A DNA stretch of 64,000 nt from JACVRW01 sp963826165. GTDB lineage: Bacteria > Actinomycetota > Thermoleophilia > Solirubrobacterales > Thermoleophilaceae. A program made the translations under genes and the position numbers. Numbering within the stretch: position 1 is the first letter of the stretch; every line of letters begins with the position of its first letter. Positions 32,673-41,563 of the stretch are shown one piece after another. The stretch lies in the NCBI GenBank assembly GCA_963826165.1, contig CAWGWC010000006.1:1-64000 (forward strand). The letters run 5' to 3'. Under the pieces are notes generated by a model. It was not told the DNA's origin and ran no database searches. It saw only the letters and a list, made by a program, of their open reading frames with translations.

Positions 32673-34042
32673 TCCGCGTCCTCCTTCACGCGATCCGCGT
32701 ATCCCTCTACGTTTGTCTGCCGTTGGCGGGCGATTCCGAGCGCTCCCTCGGGGACGTCGCCGGTGATGACCGAACCGGCCCCAGTGTACGCCCGATCGCC
32801 GACGTCAACGGGAGCGACCAGCGACGTGTGCACGCCGGTCTTCGCGCTCTTTCCGACCTTCGTACGGTGCTTGCTGCGGCCGTCGTAGTTGGCGGTGATC
32901 GTGCTCGCTCCGAGGTTCGCGCCCTCGCCCACGTCGGCGTCCCCGACGTAGGAGAGATGCGGCACCTTGGCCCCCTCGCCGATGTCCGAGTTCTTCACCT
33001 CCACGTAGGTGCCCACCTTGGCGCCGTCGCGGAGCACGGTGCCCGGCCGCAGGTAGGCGAACGGGCCGACCGTCGCGCGGTCGCCGATCTCCGCCTCCAC
33101 CGCCACGGCGTGGAGGACTACGGCGCCGTCGCCGACCCGGGTGTGGGTGAGGGTGGCGTGCGGCCCGATCTCGCTCCCCTCCCCGACTGTCGTGCGACCG
33201 AGCAGGCTCACGCCGGGGCCGATGGTGCTGTCCGCACCGATGGTCACGCCCGCCTCGACCCGGGAGCTCGCCGGCGCGAGGAAGGTGACGCCGGACTGGG
33301 CGTGCGTCTCGATGATGCGCTGCTGCGCCGCGATCTCGGCGTGCATCAGCCCCGCTCGGTCGTTCACGCCGAGAGCCGTGTCGGCGTCGTCGGTGAGGTG
33401 GGTGGTGACCACACCGCCCTCGGAGGCGATGACCGGGAACGCTCCCGTGAGGTAGAGCTCGCCGTCGACCAGCTCGACCCGGTCGAGGGCCCTCCACAGG
33501 CTCTCGGCGTCGAAGACGTAGGTGCCGAGGTTGACCTCGCGCACCGCGAGCAGCTCTGGTGACAGTCCCTCGGTGTACTTGGTCTCAACGATGCTCTCGA
33601 AGCGACCGTCCCCGTCGCGCACGATGCGGCCGTAGCCGGCGGGGTCGAGCTCCTCGGTGGTGAGGATGGTGGCGGTGGCCCCCTCGCTCTCGTGCTGGGC
33701 GAACAGGCCGGCGATCTGCTCGGGCGTCACCAGCGGCTGGTCGCCCGACAGGATCACCATCGGCCCGCTCTCGAGCGCGTCGCGGGCGGCCAGCACCGCC
33801 GCCGCGGTCCCCTCGCCCTCGAGCTGTTCGACGGCCTCGGCGGTGTCCGGCAGCTCGCCCGCCACGCCGTCCTCGGGGCGCACCACGCACACAACCCGCC
33901 CCGCCCCGGCCTCCCGGGCAGCGTCGATCACCCATTCGATCATGGGCTTCCCGCACACGCGATGAAGCACCTTGGGCGTGCGAGATCGCATCCGCGTGCC
34001 ATGGCCGGCGGCCATGACGAGGACCGAGAACGAGGCGGCCAT
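32669..34042 (-). CDS. glmU: Bifunctional UDP-GlcNAc synthase GlmU
   Basis: 457 residues. The N-terminal uridyltransferase domain has MAAGHGTRMRSRTPKVLH; the C-terminal part is a left-handed beta-helix of hexapeptide repeats with the acetyltransferase active site region NYDGRSKHRTKVGKSAKTG. It makes UDP-GlcNAc for peptidoglycan. In the same unit as prs (four-base overlap), as in other actinobacteria. Confidence 0.97.
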   Translation of the reverse strand: MAASFSVLVMAAGHGTRMRSRTPKVLHRVCGKPMIEWVIDAAREAGAGRVVCVVRPEDGVAGELPDTAEAVEQLEGEGTAAAVLAARDALESGPMVILSGDQPLVTPEQIAGLFAQHESEGATATILTTEELDPAGYGRIVRDGDGRFESIVETKYTEGLSPELLAVREVNLGTYVFDAESLWRALDRVELVDGELYLTGAFPVIASEGGVVTTHLTDDADTALGVNDRAGLMHAEIAAQQRIIETHAQSGVTFLAPASSRVEAGVTIGADSTIGPGVSLLGRTTVGEGSEIGPHATLTHTRVGDGAVVLHAVAVEAEIGDRATVGPFAYLRPGTVLRDGAKVGTYVEVKNSDIGEGAKVPHLSYVGDADVGEGANLGASTITANYDGRSKHRTKVGKSAKTGVHTSLVAPVDVGDRAYTGAGSVITGDVPEGALGIARQRQTNVEGYADRVKEDAE

Positions 34043-34216
34043 GGGCTAGCCAGCGTACAAGGCGGGCGCTCGCTGCGGTCTAGCGGCAGGCCCGGCTCGG
34101 CCGGATCGACTGGGAAGTGGGCGCCGTGGTCGGCCAATTCTCTCGAGCCCTACGTCTGGCATGGGTTCGTCCAGATTCGCAGGGACTCGACAGGTTTCGG
34201 ACGCCCGGCACCTCAA

Positions 34217-34288
34217 CTGGGAGGGGATTCGAACCCAATCCGCTTGATCATCCAAAGTGACCCGTGCTGCCAATTACACCACTCCCCA
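34217..34288 (-). tRNA. tRNA-Gln (TTG), with a defective-looking T-arm
   Basis: On the minus strand the 5' half is normal: TGGGGAG, D-arm GTGT..GCAC, and an anticodon stem-loop GGTCA-CTTTGGA-TGATC giving anticodon TTG. The 3' half reads GATTGGG-TTCGAAT-CCC-CTCCCAG. The expected CCCAATC after the T-loop is cut to CCC, and the acceptor strand lacks a C. So only three T-stem pairs can form. Either bases were lost in the assembly or this copy is decaying. The position upstream of glmU is a conserved place for tRNA-Gln. Confidence 0.75.
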
Positions 34289-34328
34289 GTGGTGCATCGC
34301 GCACTCGTACCAGTCGTCTAGGGACCTA

Positions 34329-35576
34329 CTATCGGTCCTTGCGCTGGCTCGGGACGCGCCCGGCCTCGGAGCCTTTCTCCTGCGCGGGGCCGCCCGGGGG
34401 CACGATGCCCAGGACGCGCATCGCCTTGAGTCCGAGGGACAGGCGCTCGCGGCCGTCGGTGGAGGACACGTCGAGGCCGCTGAGCTCCTTCACCCGCTCG
34501 AGCCGGTAGCGGATCGTGTGGCGATGGGTGTAGAGCCGCTCCGCGGTCTTGGCGACGTTGCCGTCGGCGTCGAGGAACGCCTCGAGCGTGCGGACGAGCT
34601 CGGTCTCGTACTGGTAGTCGTAGGTCACGAGCGGGGCCACCGTCTCGTCGAAGAAGCCCTGGAGCTCTCGCGGGTCCTCGCTCATGGCCGGCAGCAACAG
34701 GCGGTAGGCCCCGGTCTCCTCGAACGAGAGCTCGGTGAGGGCTCGTGCCTCAGCCACGTTGGCGGCCAGAAGCGCCTCGGCGCCGGCACGGTGCAGGTCA
34801 GCCGGGTCCGTCGTGTGGCGCGAGCGGGCGACGGTGAGGGCGAAGCCGTCCAGGTTCGCCTCCAGCTCGCGCAGCACCGCGCCGGCTGCGCGGCGTCCGG
34901 CCGAGCCGCTGTCGTCCGGCACGAAGATCACGAGCTCGCGCTCGTCGCGCATGTCGGTGAGTGCGGCCAGAGCGCCTCGCTCGATCGCCCTGGCGCCACG
35001 CTCGGCCAACATCACCACGCGAGCCCGCCAGTCACCCTCCTCGGGGTGGTGCGGGCGGGCTCTCACCACGAGCGCCGTGGCGCCCGAGCCGAGCTCGCAG
35101 CCGAGCTCTCCAGCGCGGGCGATGATGTTCTCGCGGTCGGTGAGCCGACGGCCGAGAAGGTCACCGAGAAAGTCGCCCACCGCCTCTTCGCTGGCGCGCT
35201 CGGGGGCTCGGGAACGCTCTAGCTCGAGGCCGATCAGGTTGCTCACCAGGCGCAGGAGTGCGGCCGGCGGCGGCTCGGTGCGAGCCCGGTAGCGCAGTTC
35301 GCCCACGGTCGCGTCCGCCACCCGGAGCGCCACCTTGTCCGTGTCGCCCTCTCCCGCCATCACCGCGCGCTCGTCCTCCGACGACGCGCAGGCCACCGCC
35401 AGAACGCTGCTCGAGGAGTCGAGCACGATCACGCTTGCGCCGAGCGCACGGCCGGCCGCGCGGGCGACGGAGGGCAGCCCGGCGCCGGCCTCCACGGCTT
35501 CGGATACCTCGTCGAGCGCCTCCAAAAAGGAGCGCGATGCGGTGGCCGCAGAAGCGGTCTGACGACTTGCGGCCAT
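34329..35576 (-). CDS. PucR/CdaR-family transcriptional regulator
   Basis: 415 residues. A GAF-like sensor region (about 20-130: RALGASVIVLDSSSSVLAVA), a middle GGDEF-related part (about 160-280) and a C-terminal PucR HTH with FLDADGNVAKTAERLYTHRHTIRYRLERV. PucR-family proteins control purine, amino acid or polyketide genes, but no obvious target is next to it. The ~50-residue Pro/Lys-rich C-terminal tail after the HTH is not conserved. Confidence 0.88.
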   Translation of the reverse strand: MAASRQTASAATASRSFLEALDEVSEAVEAGAGLPSVARAAGRALGASVIVLDSSSSVLAVACASSEDERAVMAGEGDTDKVALRVADATVGELRYRARTEPPPAALLRLVSNLIGLELERSRAPERASEEAVGDFLGDLLGRRLTDRENIIARAGELGCELGSGATALVVRARPHHPEEGDWRARVVMLAERGARAIERGALAALTDMRDERELVIFVPDDSGSAGRRAAGAVLRELEANLDGFALTVARSRHTTDPADLHRAGAEALLAANVAEARALTELSFEETGAYRLLLPAMSEDPRELQGFFDETVAPLVTYDYQYETELVRTLEAFLDADGNVAKTAERLYTHRHTIRYRLERVKELSGLDVSSTDGRERLSLGLKAMRVLGIVPPGGPAQEKGSEAGRVPSQRKDR

Positions 35577-35649
35577 CCGTGGATCGTATCGACGGACGGG
35601 CGGCCCGCCGGCCGGCTTGAGACAAAGAGCACGCAGCGAGCGGGGTTGC

Positions 35650-35871
35650 TCAGGCGTACTGGTCGTACGACCAGACGATCGCGAAACCCACCGCCACGCC
35701 GCCGCCGACGAGGGTCGCCAGCACGAAGAGAGTGAGGAAGCTCGCTGCGATCTTCTCCCAGAGCCGGCCGTAGCAGCGCCAGGCCGGAAGCAGGATGAAG
35801 AACAGGTAGCCGACTCCCACCAGGCCGGCGGCCAGCGCGATGGTCAGCTCGGTGCTCGTGAGATCACTCAT
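35650..35871 (-). CDS. Small two-helix membrane protein
   Basis: 73 residues with two predicted membrane helices (LTIALAAGLVGVGYLFFILL and FLTLFVLATLVGGGVAVGFAIVW) separated by a short WRCYGRLWEKIAA loop. No family recognised. Its start overlaps the stop of the DedA-PAP2 gene by four bases (ATGA), so it is probably made together with it. Confidence 0.65.
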   Translation of the reverse strand: MSDLTSTELTIALAAGLVGVGYLFFILLPAWRCYGRLWEKIAASFLTLFVLATLVGGGVAVGFAIVWSYDQYA

Positions 35872-37460
35872 CTGGGCGTGGGTGCGAGCGGGGGCGTGTT
35901 CGGCTCGCGCTCGTAGTCATTGTTGCGGATGTACTCGACGACCAGGACGATGGCCGTCAGCGCCGCGAAGATCCCACAGCCCAGGCCCCACCCTGCCGCT
36001 ACGTCCGACCAGTAGTGGACGCGCAGGTAGATCCGTGACAGGCCCACCACGGCCACGATCGCGACCGTGCCGAGCAGGACCGCGGCGTTGGTGATCAGGC
36101 CCAGGCGCCGGGTGAGCACCAGCGCCACGGCGATCCACGCCGTGGCGTAGGCGGCGTGGCCGCTGGGAAACGAGGCCAGGGAGGTATCGACCAGCGGGTC
36201 GGCCGGACGGGGCCGGTCCATGGCGTCCTTGGCCACGTGCACGGTCACGTAGATCAGGGCGAGGCCGCCCACCAGGATGATGATCTCAGTCCAGCGTCTG
36301 CGGGCGGCGAGCAGAATCGAGGTCGCCAGCACGAGGCCGATGACCACGGGCAGGGCGCCCAGTTGGGTGACCACCTTGGCGATGTCCACTGCCATTTCGT
36401 TGAAGAGCCGGTCGGCGAGATCGAGTGTCTCGGTGTCCAGGGGCGTGGGGTTCAGGTCGCCCGAGAGCTCGAACACGTATAGGAAGAACACGAAGAGACC
36501 GACGCCGGCAACCGCAGCGGCGGTGGTCAGCTCGAGGCCCAGATCGCCAGGCGTCACCCGATTCCAGAGGAAGCGGACCTGCGGAGCTATCCGCTCCCAC
36601 AGCGGGCCGATGAGCCGGCGGTACAGCGGGCGGCCGATGGCGAACAGCGGACGCACCAGCGGATTGCGCCGATGGGCCAGGAACCACTCCTTGATCTCGG
36701 CTCGGCGGCGATAGGCGACCACCACGCCGACGATCACGGCCACGGTGATCCCCAAGCCGAATACCGCCTGCCCGGCGATCTCGGCCACCCGGTCGAAGGA
36801 GCGCCAGAAGATGAAACCCAGGACGCAGAAGATCGATGCCCAGAGCCCGGTGCCGACGATGCTGTAGGGGATGAATCGCCGGTAGGCCAGACCGGAGGAG
36901 CCTGCGATGAAGGGCGCCAGCGCGCGCACGAGACCGATGAACCGCCCGATCAGGATCGTCTTGCCGCCATGGCGATCGAAGTAGCTCTCCACCTGCTCGA
37001 GCCGCTCGTGGGTGATCTTCACCCGCGGGCCGTGCTTCTCCAGGAAGCCGCGTCCCAGACGGCGCCCGATGTAGAAGCTCGTGGTGTCGCCCAGGATCGC
37101 GCAGACCCATACGAGCCCGATCAGCGGCAGCAACTCGATCGTGCCCTGACCGGCGATCACTCCTCCGGCGATGACAACCGTCTCGCCCGGCGCAATCAGC
37201 CCCACGAAGGCGCCGGTCTCCAGGAAGGCCATCACGCCGACGAGCGCGTAGGTCCACGGGCCCAGCGCCTCGGCGATGTCCTCGATCACCTTCTTGGGAT
37301 CGGGAAGCAGGGAGAGAAGGCCGGTGGCGTAGACGGCCAGCGCCAGCGCCAGGAGCACGCCGATTGCCTTGCGCTCGCCGGACAGCTTGCGCCAGCGCCA
37401 GACCACGAAGGCCGCGACGAGCACGGCGGCCACTGCAGCGACGATCTTCCCCACGGACAC
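35868..37460 (-). CDS. DedA-family membrane protein fused to a PAP2 phosphatase
   Basis: 530 residues. Part one (about 60-270) is a DedA/SNARE-associated domain: FLETGAFVGLIAPGETVVIAGG, then ILGDTTSFYIGRRLGRGFLE and FDRHGGKTILIGRFIGLVRAL. Part two (about 320-510) is a PAP2/phosphatidic-acid-phosphatase-type domain with KDAMDRPRP, PSGHAAYATAW and SRIYLRVHYWSDV. DedA proteins move undecaprenyl phosphate or other lipids across the membrane; PAP2 enzymes dephosphorylate polyprenyl pyrophosphates. One chain could couple both steps of lipid-carrier recycling. At least ten membrane helices. Confidence 0.9.
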   Translation of the reverse strand: MSVGKIVAAVAAVLVAAFVVWRWRKLSGERKAIGVLLALALAVYATGLLSLLPDPKKVIEDIAEALGPWTYALVGVMAFLETGAFVGLIAPGETVVIAGGVIAGQGTIELLPLIGLVWVCAILGDTTSFYIGRRLGRGFLEKHGPRVKITHERLEQVESYFDRHGGKTILIGRFIGLVRALAPFIAGSSGLAYRRFIPYSIVGTGLWASIFCVLGFIFWRSFDRVAEIAGQAVFGLGITVAVIVGVVVAYRRRAEIKEWFLAHRRNPLVRPLFAIGRPLYRRLIGPLWERIAPQVRFLWNRVTPGDLGLELTTAAAVAGVGLFVFFLYVFELSGDLNPTPLDTETLDLADRLFNEMAVDIAKVVTQLGALPVVIGLVLATSILLAARRRWTEIIILVGGLALIYVTVHVAKDAMDRPRPADPLVDTSLASFPSGHAAYATAWIAVALVLTRRLGLITNAAVLLGTVAIVAVVGLSRIYLRVHYWSDVAAGWGLGCGIFAALTAIVLVVEYIRNNDYEREPNTPPLAPTPR

Positions 37461-37490
37461 TGCGCCCGAAGGTACCCGAGCCCCGCCCGG

Positions 37491-38348
37491 CTAGGCCCGA
37501 TCGGGCCGCGACTGGCGGAACTGCGCCACGATCGCGCCCGGAATCGCCCCAGCGGCCCCGTTGGCAGCGCCCCGATCGGCGAAGAGCCCGAAGCACGTCG
37601 GCCCCGACCCGCTCACCGCGGCGCCCAGCGCTCCGGCCGCCATCAGGCCATCGAGCCGGCCCCGGAGCTCGGGGCGCAGCGAGAGCGCGGCGGGCTGCAG
37701 GTCGTTCCCGAGGGCCTCCGCCAGACGGACCGGGTCGGCGGCGGCACCGCGCACGAGTGCGCGCAGCGGCTCGAGCTCCAGGGGTACACGGCCGCCGCCG
37801 AGAGCGTCGAGCTCGGCGTAGACCGCCGCAGTGGACAGTCCCTCAGGATCGGGAACGAGCACCGCCGCGAGTGGTGGCAGCTCGACCGGCTCGACCCGCT
37901 CTCCGACGCCTGACACCAGCGCATGACCGGGCTCCACCTGACTGGGCACGTCGGAGCCGAGACCTGCGGCGAGCGCGCGGAGGCCGTCCTCGTCCAGTGG
38001 GTCGCCGGCGATCCGGTTGACGATGCGCAGCGCCGCGGCGGCGTCGGCGCTGCCCCCGCCCAGGCCGGCCGCCACGGGAATCCGCTTGTCGATCCGAACG
38101 CTCACCGGCGGCAGCCCGGGGTCGACGTCGCGCCGGAAGCGCTCGATCGCCTTCAGGGCCAGGTTGGGCCCGGCCACTCCCTCACACTCCACGAAGTCGT
38201 CCTGCTGGTCGGCCAGTCGACCGTGAAGCTCGTCGGCCAGATCGATCGACGCGAACAGCGAGCACAGCGGATGAAGGCCGTCGGCGCGCGCCGGGCCGAC
38301 ATGAAGCACCAGGTTGAGCTTGGCCGGGGCCTCCTCATGCAGGAGCAC
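37491..38348 (-). CDS. ispE: 4-diphosphocytidyl-2-C-methyl-D-erythritol kinase
   Basis: 285 residues from a GTG at 38348. GHMP kinase of the non-mevalonate isoprenoid pathway. APAKLNLVLHVG start motif, the glycine-rich ATP loop PVAAGLGGGSADAAAALR and the late AAVSGSGPTCFGLF motif are all present. Ten bases downstream of rsmA, same strand. Confidence 0.95.
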   Translation of the reverse strand: MLLHEEAPAKLNLVLHVGPARADGLHPLCSLFASIDLADELHGRLADQQDDFVECEGVAGPNLALKAIERFRRDVDPGLPPVSVRIDKRIPVAAGLGGGSADAAAALRIVNRIAGDPLDEDGLRALAAGLGSDVPSQVEPGHALVSGVGERVEPVELPPLAAVLVPDPEGLSTAAVYAELDALGGGRVPLELEPLRALVRGAAADPVRLAEALGNDLQPAALSLRPELRGRLDGLMAAGALGAAVSGSGPTCFGLFADRGAANGAAGAIPGAIVAQFRQSRPDRA

Positions 38349-38358
38349 GGCGCGGAGG

Positions 38359-39258
38359 CTACGGGTGCCGGCGCGAGCGCAGCCCCGCCAGCCGCTCGGT
38401 CCCGATCGCCGTCGCCAGACGCGGCCAATCGTCGGCGGGCAGCCGCTCGGCACGCGCATCGGCGGGGTGGCCGAGCTGCTCCAGGGCGATGCGGGTGGCG
38501 TCGCGAAGCTCGCGGCCGGCTTCTCGCTCCGTCCCCGGGGAGAGGGCCAGCGAGCCGGCCAGCGCCTTGCGGCGGTGAGCGAACCCGGCGTGCACCAGCG
38601 CCACGAGCTCCGGCGCGGGCGCGGGCCCGGTGCGGCGCAGCAGCACCAGCGCGGATTCGACGTTGGGCTCGGGGTGAAAGACCGTGCGCGGAACGCGGCG
38701 CAGGAAGCGCACGTCGCAGGCCAGCTGCGCCAGCACCGAGGTTGCGCCGTACGACTTGCCGCCCGGCGCGGCCGCCAGCCGCTCGCCGACCTCGCGCTGC
38801 ACCATCGCCACCCACAGGCGCGCCTCGGGCAGCTCTGAGATCGACTTGAGGATGACCGTGGCGGCCACTCCATAGGGCAGGTTGGCCACCACCTTGTTCG
38901 GCGCCGGGCTGAGCTCACCGAGGTCGAGCTTGACCGCGTCCGCCAGATGCAGCTCGGCGTTGGCGAAGGCATCGATCGCCTCGCGCAACGGCGCCTCGAG
39001 CGACCGGTCCACCTCGATCACGTGCAGGTGCGCGACCCGAGGCGCGAGGTACTCGGACAGCACGCCCAGGCCACCGCCGACCTCCAGCACCACGTCGTCG
39101 GGCTCGAGCTCAGCCGCTCGCCCGATCACGCCGAGGAGATTGTCGTCGATCAGGAAGTTCTGGCCGAGCTCGCGGTTGGGGCGGATCGCGAACGCTCTCA
39201 GGCGGCGAAGGCTGGCCTGGCGGGGAAGGCCGTCGGGCGGGTCGCTCCCCCCGCTCAC
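38359..39258 (-). CDS. rsmA: 16S rRNA (adenine1518/1519-N6) dimethyltransferase
   Basis: 299 residues from a GTG at 39258 that overlaps the tatD stop (GTGA). Rossmann methyltransferase with the AdoMet motif VVLEVGGGLGVLSEYL, the acidic VIEVDR motif and the catalytic VANLPYGV (NLPY). N-terminus FAIRPNRELGQNFLID is typical. Modifies two adenines in the 3' hairpin of 16S rRNA (loss gives kasugamycin resistance). Followed by ispE. Confidence 0.95.
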   Translation of the reverse strand: MSGGSDPPDGLPRQASLRRLRAFAIRPNRELGQNFLIDDNLLGVIGRAAELEPDDVVLEVGGGLGVLSEYLAPRVAHLHVIEVDRSLEAPLREAIDAFANAELHLADAVKLDLGELSPAPNKVVANLPYGVAATVILKSISELPEARLWVAMVQREVGERLAAAPGGKSYGATSVLAQLACDVRFLRRVPRTVFHPEPNVESALVLLRRTGPAPAPELVALVHAGFAHRRKALAGSLALSPGTEREAGRELRDATRIALEQLGHPADARAERLPADDWPRLATAIGTERLAGLRSRRHP

Positions 39259-40007
39259 GGTCCGAGCACGCGCTCGGCGTTCTCGTGCACCGTGCGCTCG
39301 AGCTCGTGGAAGGCCACCCCGCGCAGCTCGGCGACGAAGTCGGCCGTGTGCACTACGTTGGCGGGCTCGTTGGGTCTTCCCCTGACCGGCTGGGGCGCGA
39401 GATAGGGGGAGTCGGTCTCCACGAGCAACAGCTCGGGGGGAAGGTCGCGAGCGGCGGCCTGGAGCTCCTTGGCCTTCGGATAGGTCACGTTCCCCGCCAT
39501 GGAGCAGAGGTAGCCGCGCTCCACGCACTCCTCGAGCCGCTCCGGCGCGGAGAAGCAGTGGAGGATCACGGCGGGCAGGCCGGCGGCGTGCTCGCGCAGC
39601 AGGGCGAAGGTGTCGTCCTCGGCGGCACGGGTGTGAATGACGACCGGCAGGCTCAGCCGCCCGGCCAGCTCGAGCTGGGCCGCGAACGCACGCCGCTGAT
39701 CCTCGTGCGGGGCGTAGTCGCGGTAGTAGTCGAGGCCCGTCTCGCCGATGGCCCGCGCCCTCGGGTGCAAGGCGGCCGCCTCGATGGCTTCCAGGTCCGG
39801 CGCTCCGAAGCCCTCCGTCTCGTGGGGGTGGCGGCCGACGATGGCGATCACCTCCTCGTGGGCGTCCGCGGCCTGGAGCGCCCGCTCGATCGACGGTCCG
39901 TCCGTCCCGACCGTCGCGAGGCGAGTGACCCCTGCGGCTCGCGCGCGCTGCACCAGTTCGGCGTCCGGCGGCTCGCACGCGTCGAGGTGGCAGTGGCTGT
40001 CGATCAC
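39255..40007 (-). CDS. tatD: TatD-family metal-dependent DNase
   Basis: 250 residues. TIM-barrel amidohydrolase-type nuclease: MIDSHCHLDA metal motif, GRHPHETEGF, AIGETGLDYYRDYAP, VVIHTRAAEDD, LHCFSAPE and LVETDSPYLAPQP. Eleven bases after the metG stop and overlapping the rsmA start; the order metG, tatD, rsmA, ispE is widespread in actinobacteria. Confidence 0.95.
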   Translation of the reverse strand: MIDSHCHLDACEPPDAELVQRARAAGVTRLATVGTDGPSIERALQAADAHEEVIAIVGRHPHETEGFGAPDLEAIEAAALHPRARAIGETGLDYYRDYAPHEDQRRAFAAQLELAGRLSLPVVIHTRAAEDDTFALLREHAAGLPAVILHCFSAPERLEECVERGYLCSMAGNVTYPKAKELQAAARDLPPELLLVETDSPYLAPQPVRGRPNEPANVVHTADFVAELRGVAFHELERTVHENAERVLGP

Positions 40008-40019
40008 CTTCGGGAGAAG

Positions 40020-41540
40020 CTACGCGGCCGGCGCCTCGGTCTCCACCCGCGGGAAGAGCTGCCCCAGCTCGCCGATCCTGGCTCCGCCACCGATGGCGCC
40101 GAGCCGCGCGTCCTCCAGTGACAGGTCGGTGTGCCCGAGCACCTCGAGCAGCCGCTCGGCCGACTCGGGTACGAAGGGATGCACGAGCACCGACACCACT
40201 CGCAGACCCTCGGCGAGGCTGTAGAGGACCTCGTCGAGATGGTCCGCCTGGCCGTCGTCCTTGGACAGCTTCCATGGCTCTTCCTGTTGAACGTAGGCGT
40301 TCAGGAGCTTGATCCGGCTCCAGATCTCGTCCAGCGCCGCGGTGAGCTCGACCCGGTCGATGCGAGCGCTTACGCGGTCGGCCAGGCCCTCGAACTCGGG
40401 CACGAGCGCCGCGGCGGGCTGGGCGTCGGGAACAACCCCGTCGCGGTAGCGCTCGATCATCGCCAGCGTCCGGCTGGCCAGGTTGCCGTACTCGTTGGCC
40501 AGCTCGCTGTTGTAGCGCGTCTCGAACCCTTCGGGCGACACCTCGCCGTCGCCACCGAAGCTCACTTCCCGCAAGGTGTAGAAGCGCAGGGCGTCGGCGC
40601 CGTAGAGGTCGGCCACGCGGAAGGGCTCGATGACGTTGCCCAGCGACTTGGACATCTTCTCCTCGCCCAGAAGCAGGTAGCCGTGGATGGCCACCCGCCG
40701 CGGCACCTCGAGGCCGGCAGCCATCAGCAGCGCCGGCCAGATGATCGCGTGGAACTTCAGGATGTCCTTGCCGATCAGATGGACGCTGGCCGGCCAGAAC
40801 CGGGCGGTGAGATCCTCCCTCGGCCGGGCGTACGAGAGCGCGGTGTAGTAGTTGAGGAGAGCGTCGATCCAGACGTAGATCACCTGCGACGAGTCCCACG
40901 GAACGGGGACACCCCACTTGAGCCGCTGCCGGCTGAGCGAGAAGTCGAGCAGTCCGCCCTTGATGAACGACAGCGCCTCGTTGTAGCGGTTCCGCGGAAC
41001 CACGAAGCCGGGCTGCTCGGCGTAGAGCTTCTCGAGCGGCTCCTGGAAGGCGGACAGCCGGAAGAACCAGTTGTCCTCCTTCTCCTTCTCCAGGACGATG
41101 TGGTGGATCGGGCAGCGGTTGCCGTCCTCCAGCTCGGTCTCCGTCTTGAAGTCCGCGCAGCGCGGGCAGTACCAGCCCTCGTAGTGCCCGGCGTAGACGT
41201 GCCCGTTGTCGTGGATGCGCTGGACGACCTCCGCGACCTTGGCCATGTGCTCCGGATCGGTGGTGCGTATGAAGAAGTCGTTGGTGACGTTGAGCCGCGC
41301 GGCCAAGTCCTTGAAACGGACGGCGTTGCGGTCGCCCAGCTCCCGAGGAGTGATGCCGAGCGCCTCGGCCGCTTGGGCCACGGGCTCTCCGTGCTCGTCG
41401 GTGCCCGTCAGGAAGAAGACGTCCTCGCCCCGCTGACGCATGTGTCGCGCCAGCACGTCGGCCGCGATCGTCGTGTAGGCGTGCCCCAGGTGAGGCTCGC
41501 CGTTCACGTAATAGATGGGCGTGGTGACGTAGTACGACAT
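40020..41540 (-). CDS. metG: Methionyl-tRNA synthetase
   Basis: 506 residues from the ATG at 41540 (MSYYVTTPIYYVNGEPHLGH); a second ATG two codons upstream is possible. Class I synthetase with HLGHAY (HIGH), the zinc-knuckle CP domain (CPRCADFKTETELEDGNRCP, a CxxC...C pattern), WIDALLNYYTAL, and MSKS in EEKMSKSLGNV. The C-terminal Trbp111-type dimer domain is absent, as in the short MetRS form; a stand-alone protein of that fold is at 12025. Confidence 0.96.
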   Translation of the reverse strand: MSYYVTTPIYYVNGEPHLGHAYTTIAADVLARHMRQRGEDVFFLTGTDEHGEPVAQAAEALGITPRELGDRNAVRFKDLAARLNVTNDFFIRTTDPEHMAKVAEVVQRIHDNGHVYAGHYEGWYCPRCADFKTETELEDGNRCPIHHIVLEKEKEDNWFFRLSAFQEPLEKLYAEQPGFVVPRNRYNEALSFIKGGLLDFSLSRQRLKWGVPVPWDSSQVIYVWIDALLNYYTALSYARPREDLTARFWPASVHLIGKDILKFHAIIWPALLMAAGLEVPRRVAIHGYLLLGEEKMSKSLGNVIEPFRVADLYGADALRFYTLREVSFGGDGEVSPEGFETRYNSELANEYGNLASRTLAMIERYRDGVVPDAQPAAALVPEFEGLADRVSARIDRVELTAALDEIWSRIKLLNAYVQQEEPWKLSKDDGQADHLDEVLYSLAEGLRVVSVLVHPFVPESAERLLEVLGHTDLSLEDARLGAIGGGARIGELGQLFPRVETEAPAA

Positions 41541-41563
41541 CCACATTCGATGCTACGCGAAGC

